A DNA stretch of 64,000 bases from Streptomyces sp. NBC_00271 (GCF_036178845.1 NZ_CP108070.1:4650001-4714000), one strand, 5' to 3'; positions 26,904 through 35,837 are shown, numbered from the stretch's first letter. Program-made: numbers and translations. The notes: a model not told the origin generated them from the letters alone.

Positions 26904-26967
26904 GGTCTAGCGCCGCGCGGGGAGCCCTGTCAACAGTTTGTCCGGACATTCGGACCAGGCCTTGACA
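26904..26967. promoter_or_regulatory. Divergent iolC / iolE promoter region with shared palindrome
   Basis: On the minus strand TTGACA (26933-26928) and TAGACC (26909-26904), 18 bp apart, form a good vegetative promoter for iolC. On the plus strand TTGACA (26962-26967) lies 30 bp before the iolE-like ATG. Between the two -35 boxes is the perfect palindrome TGTCCGGACA (26939-26948) followed by a direct CGGAC repeat. A single repressor could control both directions. No regulator gene adjoins, so the cognate protein is unknown. Confidence 0.65.
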
Positions 26968-26997
26968 CCTCCCTCGTGCCGCCCGAAGCTGACGCCC

Positions 26998-27927
26998 ATG
27001 ACGTCGTTGTCACCGCAGGCATCACCTCAGTCCTCACTGTCCCGCATCCGGATCGGTTCGGCTCCGGACTCCTGGGGCGTCTGGTTCCCCGACGACCCTC
27101 AGCAGATCCCCTGGCAGCGCTTCCTCGACGAGGTCTCCCAGTCCGGGTACGAGTGGATCGAGCTGGGCCCCTACGGATATCTGCCCACGGATCCGGCGGT
27201 GCTCAAGGAGGAGACCGCGCGGCGCGGGCTCACCGTGTCGGCCGGCACCGTCTTCACCGGGCTGCACCGGGGTCCCGAGGTGTGGGACGCCACCTGGGCG
27301 CACGTCTCGGACATCGCCGCGCTCACCCAGGCGATGGGCGCCGAGCACCTCGTCGTCATCCCGGCGTTCTGGCGGGACGACAAGACGGGCGAGGTGCTGG
27401 AGGACAGCGCGCTGACGCCGACGCAGTGGCGCAATCTGACCGCTCAGACCGAGCGGCTCGCCCACGAGGTGCGGGAGCGCTACGGGCTGAAGATCGTCGT
27501 CCACCCGCACGCGGACACGCACATCGACAGCGAGGAGAACGTCACCCGTTTCCTCGACGCGACCGACTCCTCCCTGGTGTCGCTGTGCCTGGACACCGGC
27601 CACTACGCGTACTGCGGCGGCGACAGCGTCAAGCTCATCGAGACCTACGGGGAGCGCATCGGCTACCTCCACCTCAAGCAGGTGGATCCGCTGGTCCTGG
27701 CCGAAGTGCGGGCGGACGAGGTCCCGTTCGGGCCCGCGGTGGCCAAGGGCGTGATGTGCGAGCCGCCGTCCGGCGTACCGGCGCTCGAGCCCGTCCTCGC
27801 CGCCGCCCAGAAGCTCGACGTCGAACTCTTCGCCATCGTCGAGCAGGACATGTACCCGTGCCCGCCGGACAAGCCGCTGCCGATCGCCCAGCGCACCCGG
27901 GCGTTCCTGAGGTCCTGCGGAGCGTGA
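26998..27927 (+). CDS. iolE: Inosose dehydratase-like TIM-barrel protein
   Basis: A 309-residue protein of the AP-endonuclease-2/sugar isomerase fold. The N-terminal IGSAPDSWGVWFPDDPQQIP and ELGPYGYLPTDPAVLKEE match actinobacterial IolE-type proteins. Metal ligands are suggested by VVHPHADTHI, CLDTGHYAY and YLHLKQVDP, with the closing EQDM Glu. IolE dehydrates 2-keto-myo-inositol, the only iol step between the absent IolG dehydrogenase and IolD. No ribosome-binding site precedes ATG 26998 and the predicted promoter is about 30 bp away, so a leaderless mRNA is likely. No inositol dehydrogenase is in the window. Confidence 0.78.
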   Translation: MTSLSPQASPQSSLSRIRIGSAPDSWGVWFPDDPQQIPWQRFLDEVSQSGYEWIELGPYGYLPTDPAVLKEETARRGLTVSAGTVFTGLHRGPEVWDATWAHVSDIAALTQAMGAEHLVVIPAFWRDDKTGEVLEDSALTPTQWRNLTAQTERLAHEVRERYGLKIVVHPHADTHIDSEENVTRFLDATDSSLVSLCLDTGHYAYCGGDSVKLIETYGERIGYLHLKQVDPLVLAEVRADEVPFGPAVAKGVMCEPPSGVPALEPVLAAAQKLDVELFAIVEQDMYPCPPDKPLPIAQRTRAFLRSCGA

Positions 27928-27995
27928 CCGCTTCACCGCGACCGCTTCACCATGACCGCTTCAACATGACCGCTTCACCATGACCGCTTCATAGT
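27926..27995 (+). repeat. Five tandem 14-bp repeats starting in the iolE stop codon
   Basis: Units GACCGCTTCACCGC, GACCGCTTCACCAT, GACCGCTTCAACAT, GACCGCTTCACCAT and GACCGCTTCATAGT run head to tail from 27926. The first unit begins at the second base of the TGA stop. Confidence 0.9.
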
Positions 27996-28129
27996 GTCCC
28001 GCGGAGCCTGACCCTCCGCGGGGGCCCGTGGGGCCCGTCGAGTGCCCGGGGCTCGGCGGGCCTTCCGGCGTCGTCGTGCCGCGTTGCACCATGGGTGTTC
28101 CCCGGGTGCGGGCGGCGGCGGGAGGGCCG

Positions 28130-29128
28130 ATGGTGACACGAATCGTCTCGCGGGCGGGGCACGGTCCCGGCGGTGTCTGGGAGACAGCCCTCGCACGGCC
28201 GCATCCACGACTGCGGCCCGGGGTGATCAGCTACCGCGGGATCCGGCTCGCGCTCGACCGGCCGCGCCGCAGGCTGGAGGCGCCGATCGGCGCGGCGACC
28301 CTGTTGCTGGGCTTCGAACAGCCCCTGCGCATCTCACGCGTGGGCCGTCCCCCCGTCACCCTCAGGTCGGTGTTCTCGGGACCGGCCACCACCGCGGCCG
28401 TCGGCGAACACGACGGACGGCTGGCGGGCATCGAGGTGCTGCTCGCCCCCTGGGCCGCGTTCACACTCTTCGGCACACCGCAGTACGAACTCGCCGACCA
28501 GACCCTGGATCCCGACGAGCTCCCGCATGGACTGGGCTCGCGGGACGCGGGCCCGGGCGGGCGTCGGCTGCGGAGCGTCGGTGAACTCTCCGCCGCGCTG
28601 GCCGCGTTGCCGGGATGGCCGGAACGCTTCGAACTGCTGGACGACGTCCTCGTGCGCTGGCGCTCGGCGGGGACGCCCGGTTCGGCACGGGTGGTGCGGG
28701 CGTGGGCGCAGCTGCAACGGACCTGGGGTGCGATGCCGGTGGCCCGGCTCGCCGAGGACGTCGGCTGGAGCGTACGGCAGTTGGAGAATCGTTTCCGGGA
28801 GCAGATCGGGCTCGGCCCCAAGGCGGCGGCCCGGGTGCTGCGCCTGGAACGGGCCCGCCGGCTGCTCGCCGCGGGACGCTCACAGGCGGAGACGGCGGCG
28901 ACCTGCGGGTTCTACGACCAGGCCCACCTCAGCGGCGAGTTCCGGGCGATGACGGGATGCACACCGCGGGAGTTCACGGCGGCCCGCGGAGCTCAGCCGG
29001 TTCCACGGCCCGGTCCGCCGGGGGCCGACCGGATGGCCGGGGAGGCGACCAGCCTGGTGCTCTCCCCCGACCGGAGCGATCAAAGTGACCGGGGTGCGAT
29101 TTTTTCCAAGACCGGTGGGCTCCGTTGA
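28130..29128 (+). CDS. AraC-family transcriptional regulator
   Basis: A 332-residue regulator. The C-terminal ~100 residues form the double helix-turn-helix: MPVARLAEDVGWSVRQLENR for the first and SQAETAATCGFYDQAHLSGE with TGCTPREFTAA for the second. The N-terminal part is an unclassified sensing or dimerisation domain. ATG 28130 is chosen because GGGAGGG lies 6 nt upstream; longer frames upstream lack a site. A strong terminator follows at 29202. The target is not apparent from neighbours. Confidence 0.88.
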   Translation: MVTRIVSRAGHGPGGVWETALARPHPRLRPGVISYRGIRLALDRPRRRLEAPIGAATLLLGFEQPLRISRVGRPPVTLRSVFSGPATTAAVGEHDGRLAGIEVLLAPWAAFTLFGTPQYELADQTLDPDELPHGLGSRDAGPGGRRLRSVGELSAALAALPGWPERFELLDDVLVRWRSAGTPGSARVVRAWAQLQRTWGAMPVARLAEDVGWSVRQLENRFREQIGLGPKAAARVLRLERARRLLAAGRSQAETAATCGFYDQAHLSGEFRAMTGCTPREFTAARGAQPVPRPGPPGADRMAGEATSLVLSPDRSDQSDRGAIFSKTGGLR

Positions 29129-29201
29129 TTGCAGGATGAACTTCCGGCGGCTGATCCGACGGGGGGATGCGGACGGCCTCCGAGGGGGATGCGGGGAGCT
29201 G

Positions 29202-29232
29202 GTGGGCCGGACCTGGAGTGGGTCCGGCCCAC
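29202..29232 (+). terminator. Terminator after the AraC-family gene
   Basis: A 12-bp perfect stem (GTGGGCCGGACC with GGTCCGGCCCAC) and a 7-nt loop. Confidence 0.8.
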
Positions 29233-29518
29233 CGCTCACGTACGCACGACGTACCCGGCCTGCCACCGGCCCCCGTCGCGCATACGTCTCGACGGTCCCC
29301 TCGGCGCGAAATGCGTCACGCGTGTCACAAAAACCACCGCCCTGTCACACATGTCGCGCGTACGCGGTTCTTGCGTCACACCTGGCCAACAGGCCCTGCC
29401 CTGGGGTCACTCTGTGTCGTTCAACGAGCGCAGGCTTTGTGATCGCCAGCGCAGCGCCCGGCTCCCCCGACGGCCACCCCCCGGCCGCCGCCGCGACGCG
29501 CGCAGGGAGGTGCCACTC
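29233..29518. other. Upstream region of the small HTH gene
   Basis: No ORF with a credible start is visible. The stretch 29310-29420 is AT-richer and has repeated CGTCACRC/TGTCACA-like words (ATGCGTCACGCGTGTCACAA, CCTGTCACACATG, TTGCGTCACACC). These could be clustered binding sites controlling the HTH gene. Confidence 0.4.
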
Positions 29519-29716
29519 ATGACCGACCGTAGGCTCTGGTCGTACAAGGAGATCGCGGCGCACATCAAGGTGCAGCCGGACACCGTGCGGTCGTACCGCA
29601 AGCACGGACTGCTGCCGCCGCCCGACCACGTGGAGAGCGGGAAGCCCTACTGGTACGCGGACACCGTCCGCGCCTGGGTCGCCTCCCGCCCCGGAAACCG
29701 CGGTCGAAGAGACTGA
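29519..29716 (+). CDS. Small MerR/excisionase-like helix-turn-helix DNA-binding protein
   Basis: A 65-residue protein made almost entirely of one winged helix-turn-helix: LWSYKEIAAHIKVQPDTVRS, then a KHGLLPPPDHVESGKPYWYA wing and DTVRAWVASRPG. In size and layout it resembles BldC-type single-domain MerR-like proteins or phage excisionases, but it is not BldC itself. GGGAGG lies 8 nt before ATG 29519. No integrase or phage gene is nearby, so a chromosomal regulator is more likely than an excisionase. Confidence 0.82.
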   Translation: MTDRRLWSYKEIAAHIKVQPDTVRSYRKHGLLPPPDHVESGKPYWYADTVRAWVASRPGNRGRRD

Positions 29717-29824
29717 CCACGGGCCCCGCCCCGCTCGCCACACCCACTCACGGTGCCCACGCGCTGTGCCCACGCGCCGTGCCCCGCCCCTCGCCCGGGT
29801 GCGGGGCACCGCCCCTGTCCGGGT

Positions 29825-30859
29825 TCAGCTCCACGGCTCGATGACCGTCACCCCCGCCCCCGGCGCCGTCCCCATCGCCGCCAGGGCCGCAGGGACCGCG
29901 TCCAGCGGGATGGTGGAGGTGACCAGGAGGTCGGGGCGGAGCACCCCGGCGCGGACCAGTTCGAGCATGCGGGGGTAGGCGTGTGCCTGCATGCCGTGGC
30001 TGCCCAGGAGTTCGAGTTCGAGGCCGATCACCCGGGCCATCGGAACCGCGGGGTCCTCGGGCAGCAGACCGACCTGCACGTGGCGCCCCCGGCGGCGCAG
30101 ACCGTTCACCGAGGCCGCGCAGGTGACCGGGGAGCCGAGCGCGTCGAGGGAGAGATGGGCACCGCCGCCGGTCAACTCCCGGACCGCCGCCGCCGTGTCC
30201 CCGACCCGCGAGGCGTCCACGACCTCCACCGCGCCGAACTTCCGTGCCAGGTCCAGGGCCTGGGGTGAGAGGTCCACGGCCACAACCCGCGCCCCGGCCG
30301 CCACCGCGATCATCACCGCCGACAGTCCCACGCCTCCGCAGCCGTGCACCGCGACCCACTCCCCCGCCGCCACCCGGCCCTGCGCGACCACCGCGCGGAA
30401 CGCCGTGGCGAACCGGCAGCCCAGCGACGCCGCCGTAGCGAAGGACAGCTCGTCCGGCACCGCCACCAGGTTCACCTCGGCGTGGTCGAGTGCCACGTAC
30501 TGGGCGAAGGAACCCCAGTGGGTGAAGCCCGGCTGGGTCTGCCGCTCGCACACCTGCTGGTCACCCGCCGCGCAGGAGGGACACGTCCCGCAGGCGCAGA
30601 CGAACGGGACGGTGACCCGGTCGCCGGGGCGCCAGCCGGTCACCCGCGCACCGACCGCCTCGACGGTCCCCGCGAGTTCGTGGCCCGGCACATGCGGCAG
30701 TGTGATGTCCGGGTCGTGCCCCATCCAGCCGTGCCAGTCGCTGCGGCACAGCCCGGTGGCCTCGACCCGCACCACCACCCCGTGCTCCGCGGGCACCGGG
30801 TCCGCCACCTCGCGCACCTCGGCCGGCTCCTCGTACCGCTCGAACACCACTGCCCGCAT
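29825..30859 (-). CDS. Zinc-dependent alcohol dehydrogenase
   Basis: A 344-residue medium-chain dehydrogenase. Catalytic zinc ligands are Cys in [11 protein letters not shown] and the PGHE motif. The structural zinc lobe [17 protein letters not shown] is complete with four Cys. The NAD(P) fold is [15 protein letters not shown], followed by Asp in VAVDLSP, which favours NAD+. GGAGGGGC precedes the ATG. The substrate is unknown. The start lies 44 bp from the MMPL gene's stop on the same strand, so readthrough from it is possible. Confidence 0.92.
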   Translation of the reverse strand: MRAVVFERYEEPAEVREVADPVPAEHGVVVRVEATGLCRSDWHGWMGHDPDITLPHVPGHELAGTVEAVGARVTGWRPGDRVTVPFVCACGTCPSCAAGDQQVCERQTQPGFTHWGSFAQYVALDHAEVNLVAVPDELSFATAASLGCRFATAFRAVVAQGRVAAGEWVAVHGCGGVGLSAVMIAVAAGARVVAVDLSPQALDLARKFGAVEVVDASRVGDTAAAVRELTGGGAHLSLDALGSPVTCAASVNGLRRRGRHVQVGLLPEDPAVPMARVIGLELELLGSHGMQAHAYPRMLELVRAGVLRPDLLVTSTIPLDAVPAALAAMGTAPGAGVTVIEPWS

Positions 30860-30903
30860 CCGTCTCGCCCCTCCGCCCGAAGATCACCCTTGCGGGGCGA
30901 ACG

Positions 30904-33414
30904 CTATCCGCGCGCCTCGACCTTGTCCCGCTCCCGGTCGTCCTCCTTGGTGTCCTCCCGATCGTCGTCCCTGTCGTGCTCCCGGTCGTCCGCCTGTCGG
31001 GTGCCGTCCCGCTCCGCCTCGCCCTCGCTCAGTCCGAACCGGTCGTGGAAGCGCCGCAGCGGCCCCGGTGCCCACCAGGTCGCGCGGCCCGTGAGGCGCA
31101 TGACCGCCGGGACCAGCAGGCTGCGGACGACCATCGCGTCCATCAGCACGGCGAGCGCGATGCCCAGGCCGAGCATCTTGGTGTTGGTCACACGTGAGGT
31201 GCCGATCGCGACCATCACCACGGCGAGGATGACCGCGGCCGCGGTGATGAGTCCGCCGGTGCGCTGGAGGCCGAAGCGGACCGCCTCCCGGTGGTCGCCC
31301 GTGTGGTCGTACTCCTCCTTTATTCGGGAGAGCAGGAAGACTCCGTAGTCCATGGAGAGGCCGAAGGCGACGCAGAACATGAGGACGGGGAGCGTCGTCT
31401 CTATCGATCCCGGGCTGGTGAAGCCGAGCAGGCCCGACAGATGGCCGTCCTGGAAGACCCAGACCACTGCGCCGAACATCGCCGTCAGGCTGAGCGCGTT
31501 GAGCAGCACCGCCTGGATCGGGATCAGCACGCTGCCGGTGAGGAGGAAGACCAGGAGCAGGGTGACGATCGCTATGAAGGCCGCCGCCCAGGGGAGCCGG
31601 TCGGCTATCGCGTGCTTGGAGTCGACCAGGACCGCCGCGGTGCCGGTCACCGACGTGTCGAACGGGGCCTGTGTCGCTCGCAGTTCGCGCACCAGCCGCT
31701 GGGCTCCGTCGCCGACGGCCTCACCCTTCGGCAGCACCGTGAAGTAGGCCGAGTCGCCCTGCGCCAGGGGTCCGTCCACCCGCAGCACCTCGGGCAGCGC
31801 GGCGATCCGGTCCTTGTAGGCCGTGTACTGGGCCTCGGTCGCCCGGCCCTCCGCGAGCACCTCCAGGGCACCACCGGGGCTGCCCGGGAAGCCGTCCCGT
31901 ATGTGCTGCTGGACGACGTGGGACTCGGCGCCCGAGGGCAGCTGGCGGTCGTCCGCGGTGCCGAACTTCACGCCCAGGAAGGGCAGTCCGAGCACGATCA
32001 GCCCGACGGTGGTGGCGACGGCGAAGACCGGCGCCCTGCGCATGACGAGGGAGGCCATGCGTCCCCAGGCGGCCCCGTCCGCGCTCGCCGGCGGCCGTCC
32101 GCGCCGGAACAGGCGGCGCAGATCCAGCGCGTTCACCCGGTGGCCGAGCAGCACCAGCGCCGCCGGGAGCAGGACCAGGGCGGCAGCCGCGGCCAGCAGC
32201 ACCACGGCGATGCCCGCGTAGGCGAAGGAGCGCAGGAAGTACTGCGGGAAGAGCAGCATCGCGGCCAGGGAGACGGCGACCGTGAGGGAGGAGAACAGGA
32301 CCGTGCGGCCCGCGGTGCGCAGGGTCGTGGCGATGGCCGCAATGGCGTCTTCCCTGCTCGAACGCGCGGGAGAGCTCGGGGAAGGCGCCGCGCCCTTGGC
32401 CAGTTCCTCGCGGAATCTGCGGACGATGAACAGGGCGTAGTCGATGGCGAGGCCGAGTCCCAGGGCCGTGGTGAGGTTCATCGCGAAGACCGAGACGTCG
32501 GTGAACTCGGTGAGGCCGCGCAGTACCGCGTTCGTGCCCAGGATCGCGACGATGCCCACGCCGAGCGGCAGCAGGGCCGCGATCGCGCTGCCGAAGACCA
32601 TCACCAGCAGCACGAGGGTCACCGGCAGGGCGATCATCTCGGCCCGGGTCAGGTCCTCGCGGATGGTCGTCTGCATCTCGTGCTGCACCGCGACCGGGCC
32701 GCCGACCCTGACCTCGATGGGCCCGTGCTTCCCTCGGTAGGAGGGCGCCAGGCGGTCCAGGGTCTCGCTCGTCGTCTTCTCGTCGCCCGTGATCCGCGCG
32801 GCGATCAGCGCCTCGTGGCCGTCCTTCGCCTTCAGCGCCGGTGCGCCCGACGACCAGTACGAACCGACCCCCGTGACGCCCCGCTCGCCGGCGAGCCGTG
32901 CCGCGAGCCGCTTCGCCTCGGCCGCGACCGAGGGAGCATCGACCGTGGCACGCCCCGAGTCGACCAGGAGCAGCAGATTGGGCTGCGAGGCGGGGAACTC
33001 CCGCTCCAGCGCCTTGGTCGCGTACGTCGACTCGGCGGTCGGGTCCTGCCAGCCGCCGCTGCCCAGCCGGTCGGCGACCCCACTGCCGGCGACCACGGCG
33101 AGCGCGGTGAGCAGCAGCGCGACGAACAGGGAGAGCCGGGGGCGCGCGGTCACGAACCGGGTCCAGCCACCGACCCGGACACCGCGACCGGTTCGCGGGC
33201 CACCGCCCACCCGTCGACCGTCACTCACTCCTCGGCCGTTACTCACCCCTCGGCCGCCACCCGCCCGCGGACCGCTCTTCCCCGGCGGACTTCCGCTCTC
33301 CGGCGGGCCTCCGCCCACCTGCGGCTCGTCGCCCGCGCTCGCGTCGACGCTCGCGCCCCTCCCGCGCCCCGCGCCGCTCCCGTGGCCGTCATCCGCGCTG
33401 TTGACTTCGGTCAT
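30904..33414 (-). CDS. MMPL-family RND exporter
   Basis: An 836-residue transporter of the MMPL type, with about 12 transmembrane segments and two large extracytoplasmic loops after TM1 and TM7. Visible motifs include TALGLGLAIDYALFIVRRFR in the first half and FGLSMDYGVFLLSRIKEEYD in the second, each with the Asp-Tyr pair of the proton relay. The unusual features are a Gly/Arg-rich cytoplasmic N-terminus of about 80 residues and a highly charged Asp/Glu/Arg C-terminal tail after the last helix. The divergent TetR gene at 33606 with operator-like repeats between them indicates drug- or lipid-inducible efflux. Confidence 0.93.
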   Translation of the reverse strand: MTEVNSADDGHGSGAGRGRGASVDASAGDEPQVGGGPPESGSPPGKSGPRAGGGRGVSNGRGVSDGRRVGGGPRTGRGVRVGGWTRFVTARPRLSLFVALLLTALAVVAGSGVADRLGSGGWQDPTAESTYATKALEREFPASQPNLLLLVDSGRATVDAPSVAAEAKRLAARLAGERGVTGVGSYWSSGAPALKAKDGHEALIAARITGDEKTTSETLDRLAPSYRGKHGPIEVRVGGPVAVQHEMQTTIREDLTRAEMIALPVTLVLLVMVFGSAIAALLPLGVGIVAILGTNAVLRGLTEFTDVSVFAMNLTTALGLGLAIDYALFIVRRFREELAKGAAPSPSSPARSSREDAIAAIATTLRTAGRTVLFSSLTVAVSLAAMLLFPQYFLRSFAYAGIAVVLLAAAAALVLLPAALVLLGHRVNALDLRRLFRRGRPPASADGAAWGRMASLVMRRAPVFAVATTVGLIVLGLPFLGVKFGTADDRQLPSGAESHVVQQHIRDGFPGSPGGALEVLAEGRATEAQYTAYKDRIAALPEVLRVDGPLAQGDSAYFTVLPKGEAVGDGAQRLVRELRATQAPFDTSVTGTAAVLVDSKHAIADRLPWAAAFIAIVTLLLVFLLTGSVLIPIQAVLLNALSLTAMFGAVVWVFQDGHLSGLLGFTSPGSIETTLPVLMFCVAFGLSMDYGVFLLSRIKEEYDHTGDHREAVRFGLQRTGGLITAAAVILAVVMVAIGTSRVTNTKMLGLGIALAVLMDAMVVRSLLVPAVMRLTGRATWWAPGPLRRFHDRFGLSEGEAERDGTRQADDREHDRDDDREDTKEDDRERDKVEARG

Positions 33415-33505
33415 CGTGCGGTGTCCCCTTCACCGTGACCCCTTGTCCGCGCGGCGGCGTCCGTCCAACCATCCGGTCGTGTGCGCAGGTGGCAGGGGTC
33501 GACCA

Positions 33506-33573
33506 TTGCCATAGAATGGCAAACACGAGAGATCGCTCGCGTTTCACTAGAATGCGAGCGACCGCTCGTGTTT
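33506..33573. promoter_or_regulatory. Operator cluster between MMPL exporter and TetR genes
   Basis: Three palindromes are packed here: TTGCCATAGAATGGCAA (33506-33522), a 24-bp site AAACACGAGAGATCGCTCGC plus GTTT (33521-33544, 10 of 12 positions symmetric), and a related 23-bp site (33551-33573) ending CGCTCGTGTTT. The last two share the half-site AAACxCGAG. TAGAAT at 33548-33553 looks like a -10 box lying between them. This is the expected layout for TetR autorepression and control of the exporter. Confidence 0.8.
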
Positions 33574-33605
33574 GTCAATCACGTTCGGAGAGCTGGGGAT
33601 AACTC

Positions 33606-34334
33606 GTGCCCGACAAGCCCGAGACGCAGCGGACCGCCGACGCGCAAACCGTCGACAGACAGACCGCCGACGAGCGGCCCCGCCGACGGCAGGCCCGCGG
33701 CGAGCGCAGGATCGCCCAGCTGCTGGAGGCCGCCGCCTCCGTCTTCTGCACCACGGGCTACACCGCCGCCAGCACCAACGCCATCGCCCGTGAGGCGGGC
33801 GTCTCACCGGGCACGCTGTACCAGTTCTTCCCGAACAAAGAGGCCATCGCGATCGAGCTGGGCGACCGGCTCATGCACGAGATGCGCGACACGTACGGCG
33901 AGGCACTGGCCCCGGTCGACCCCACGACCCCACTGGAGGAGGCCGTGGGCGCCGCGGTCGACCGGTTCATCGCCTTCAACTGCGATCACCCCGTGTTCTT
34001 CGCACTGATGCACGGCCCCGACATCCCGGGCCGGATCGCCGAGGAGCACGACGCCCTGCACGCGACCCTGATCTCGCGGATAGAGGGGCTCCTCTCCTCC
34101 CTCATGCCCAACGCGCCCACCACCGAGGTCACGCGCGTCGCGCACGTGTGCCTGGGCATCTACAAGGCCGGCCTGGAGCTGGTCCTCTCGAACCAGGGAG
34201 CCGAGCGCGAGGCGTACATCCGAGAGTTGAAGGACGTCCTGCTCCGCTACCTGGAGCCGCTGATCCGCGACAGGACACTCACCCCGGCGAACCTCACCGG
34301 CGAGCCCGCGGAGTTCACGGCCCCAACCCCCTGA
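33606..34334 (+). CDS. TetR-family transcriptional repressor
   Basis: A 242-residue regulator. An Arg/Asp-rich N-terminal extension of about 30 residues precedes the TetR helix-turn-helix (RIAQLLEAAASVFCTTGYTA, NAIAREAGVSPGTLYQFFPN, KEAIAIELGDRL). The C-terminal ligand domain is helical and includes CDHPVFFALMHGPDIPGR. The GTG start at 33606 is the only good choice. It is divergent from the MMPL exporter with two matching palindromic sites between them, so it very likely represses both. Confidence 0.92.
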   Translation: MPDKPETQRTADAQTVDRQTADERPRRRQARGERRIAQLLEAAASVFCTTGYTAASTNAIAREAGVSPGTLYQFFPNKEAIAIELGDRLMHEMRDTYGEALAPVDPTTPLEEAVGAAVDRFIAFNCDHPVFFALMHGPDIPGRIAEEHDALHATLISRIEGLLSSLMPNAPTTEVTRVAHVCLGIYKAGLELVLSNQGAEREAYIRELKDVLLRYLEPLIRDRTLTPANLTGEPAEFTAPTP

Positions 34335-34464
34335 CCACACACGGCGACCCGGCCGTCGAGCGCGGCCGCTCGCGCCCCGGTCGCGGCGGAGTACCCCATA
34401 CTGCGACATAGCGGACATGTGCCATAAGGTTCGGATAAATCAGACCGAGCCCAAGGGGCAAGCC

Positions 34465-35415
34465 GTGACCCAGAATCAGCCGCCCGGCGCGCCCCGGGCC
34501 CGCATTCCCGGACCCCAGCAGCCCCCGCCGTCGTACCCCCAGATCCGCACCGGACTGTGGCGACGCTGTCTGGGCGGCGGGCTCGCGCTCTGGACGCTGA
34601 CTGCGATCGTCACGTACACGACGAGGAACAGCACGCTGCTGCCCACCCTGATCCTGCTCGGCAGTTTCCTGGTGCCCGTCGTCTTCACGCTCTGGGCGTA
34701 CGAGCGCCACGGCCGCGACCTCGGCGTCCAGGTGATCCTCGGCTGCCTCCTGACCGGCGGGACCCTCGGGGTGCTGGGCACGTCGGTGATGGAGAACCAC
34801 CTGCTCCACCCCTCGCTGTCGAGGTGCGTCGGCGTCGGACTGGTCGAGGAGGCGGCGAAGCTGACCGCGCTGACGTTCGTCCTGCGCCGCCACCCCCGGC
34901 TCCGGGGACTGCGGGCCGGCCTCGTGCTCGGCGCGAGCGTCGGCTTCGGCTTCGCGGCGCTGGAGAGCGCGGGGTACGCGTTCCACGCCGCCGTCTCCCT
35001 CAAGGGACTGGATCTGCGCGCACTGCTGGAGACGGAGATCCTGCGCGGGGTTCTCACCCCCTTCGGGCACGGCCTGTGGACGGCGATCACGGGAGCGGTG
35101 CTGCTCACGTACCGCCACCCACACGGGCGCTTCCAGTACGCCGGCCCGGTGGTGGGCACCTACGTCGGCGTTTCGCTGCTGCACGCCCTGTGGGACTCGA
35201 CACATGGCATCGCGCTCTGGCTGGTCGCGCGGCTGACCACGACGGGGCTCGACCGGACGCTGTTCGGGCTGGGGTATCTGCAGGGGCCCACCGACGAGCA
35301 GAAACATCTCTTCACGCTGTTCTCGGTGGGTGGCCTGATCATCGTGGCGCTCGCGGGGGTCGGCTGGGTGCGTTCGCTGACGCGCCGCGACTTTGCTTGG
35401 AGAAATACCCCCTAG
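34465..35415 (+). CDS. PrsW-family intramembrane metalloprotease
   Basis: A 316-residue membrane protein with about eight hydrophobic segments. The PrsW signatures are present: LVEEAAKLTAL (the EExxK metal/catalytic motif), FGFAALESAGYAF, FGHGLWTAITGAVL and HALWDSTHG (His ligands). In Bacillus, PrsW cleaves an anti-sigma factor at site 1; the target here is unknown. The GTG at 34465, with AAGGGG 8 nt upstream, is preferred over an upstream ATG with no site. Its stop codon lies inside the copper operator of the next operon. Confidence 0.85.
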   Translation: MTQNQPPGAPRARIPGPQQPPPSYPQIRTGLWRRCLGGGLALWTLTAIVTYTTRNSTLLPTLILLGSFLVPVVFTLWAYERHGRDLGVQVILGCLLTGGTLGVLGTSVMENHLLHPSLSRCVGVGLVEEAAKLTALTFVLRRHPRLRGLRAGLVLGASVGFGFAALESAGYAFHAAVSLKGLDLRALLETEILRGVLTPFGHGLWTAITGAVLLTYRHPHGRFQYAGPVVGTYVGVSLLHALWDSTHGIALWLVARLTTTGLDRTLFGLGYLQGPTDEQKHLFTLFSVGGLIIVALAGVGWVRSLTRRDFAWRNTP

Positions 35416-35421
35416 GGGTAT
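35405..35421. promoter_or_regulatory. CsoR-type copper operator upstream of copZ
   Basis: ATACCCCCTAGGGGTAT is a 17-bp palindrome with the TACCCC...GGGGTA core recognised by CsoR copper repressors. It overlaps the prsW stop codon and lies about 60 bp before copZ. No csoR gene is in the window. Confidence 0.85.
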
Positions 35422-35479
35422 AGTGTTGGTCACCTGAGCAAGTCACCCGAACCCCACACGCCTCGACGAGGAGTACGCC

Positions 35480-35719
35480 ATGACGACGCAGACCGACATC
35501 CCGGGTTCTGTCACGACCGTCTACCAGGTGAGCGGAATGAGCTGCGGGCACTGTGAGGGCTCCGTCTCCGGCGAGATCTCCGAGATCCCCGGGGTCACCT
35601 CGGTGAAGGCCGTCGCCGCCACCGGCGAGGTGACCGTGGTCTCCGCGGCGCCGCTCGACGAGGAGGCCGTGCGCGCCGCCGTCGACGAGGCGGGCTTCGA
35701 GCTCGCCGGCAAGGCCTGA
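35480..35719 (+). CDS. copZ: CopZ-type copper chaperone
   Basis: A 79-residue single heavy-metal-associated domain. It has the Cu(I)-binding GMSCGHC motif (residues 19-25), EIPGVTSVKAVAATGEVTVV and a final Gly-Phe/Glu stretch, giving the ferredoxin-like fold. It carries Cu(I) to the CopA ATPase encoded next. A CsoR-type box lies upstream, so it is copper-induced. Confidence 0.93.
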   Translation: MTTQTDIPGSVTTVYQVSGMSCGHCEGSVSGEISEIPGVTSVKAVAATGEVTVVSAAPLDEEAVRAAVDEAGFELAGKA

Positions 35720-35837
35720 GTCACCGGCCTCGCACTCAGCAGTCGCTCCCCCGCGCCTTCCAGTTCCCCGTATCACGCCCATCACCCGTACCACCCGTTC
35801 GCCCCGCACCACCCAGCACTTCACGCAGCTCTCCACA

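Noticed and set aside
27926..27995. 14-bp repeats considered as CRISPR or iterons
   Set aside because: There are no spacers, no cas or replication genes, and the repeats are too short.
29519..29716. Small HTH protein considered as a phage or plasmid excisionase
   Set aside because: No integrase, attachment-site repeat or tRNA gene is visible nearby.
31291..33438. 715-codon plus-strand frame opposite the MMPL gene
   Set aside because: Antisense shadow with repetitive Glu/Arg/Gly composition. MMPL motifs on the other strand are complete.
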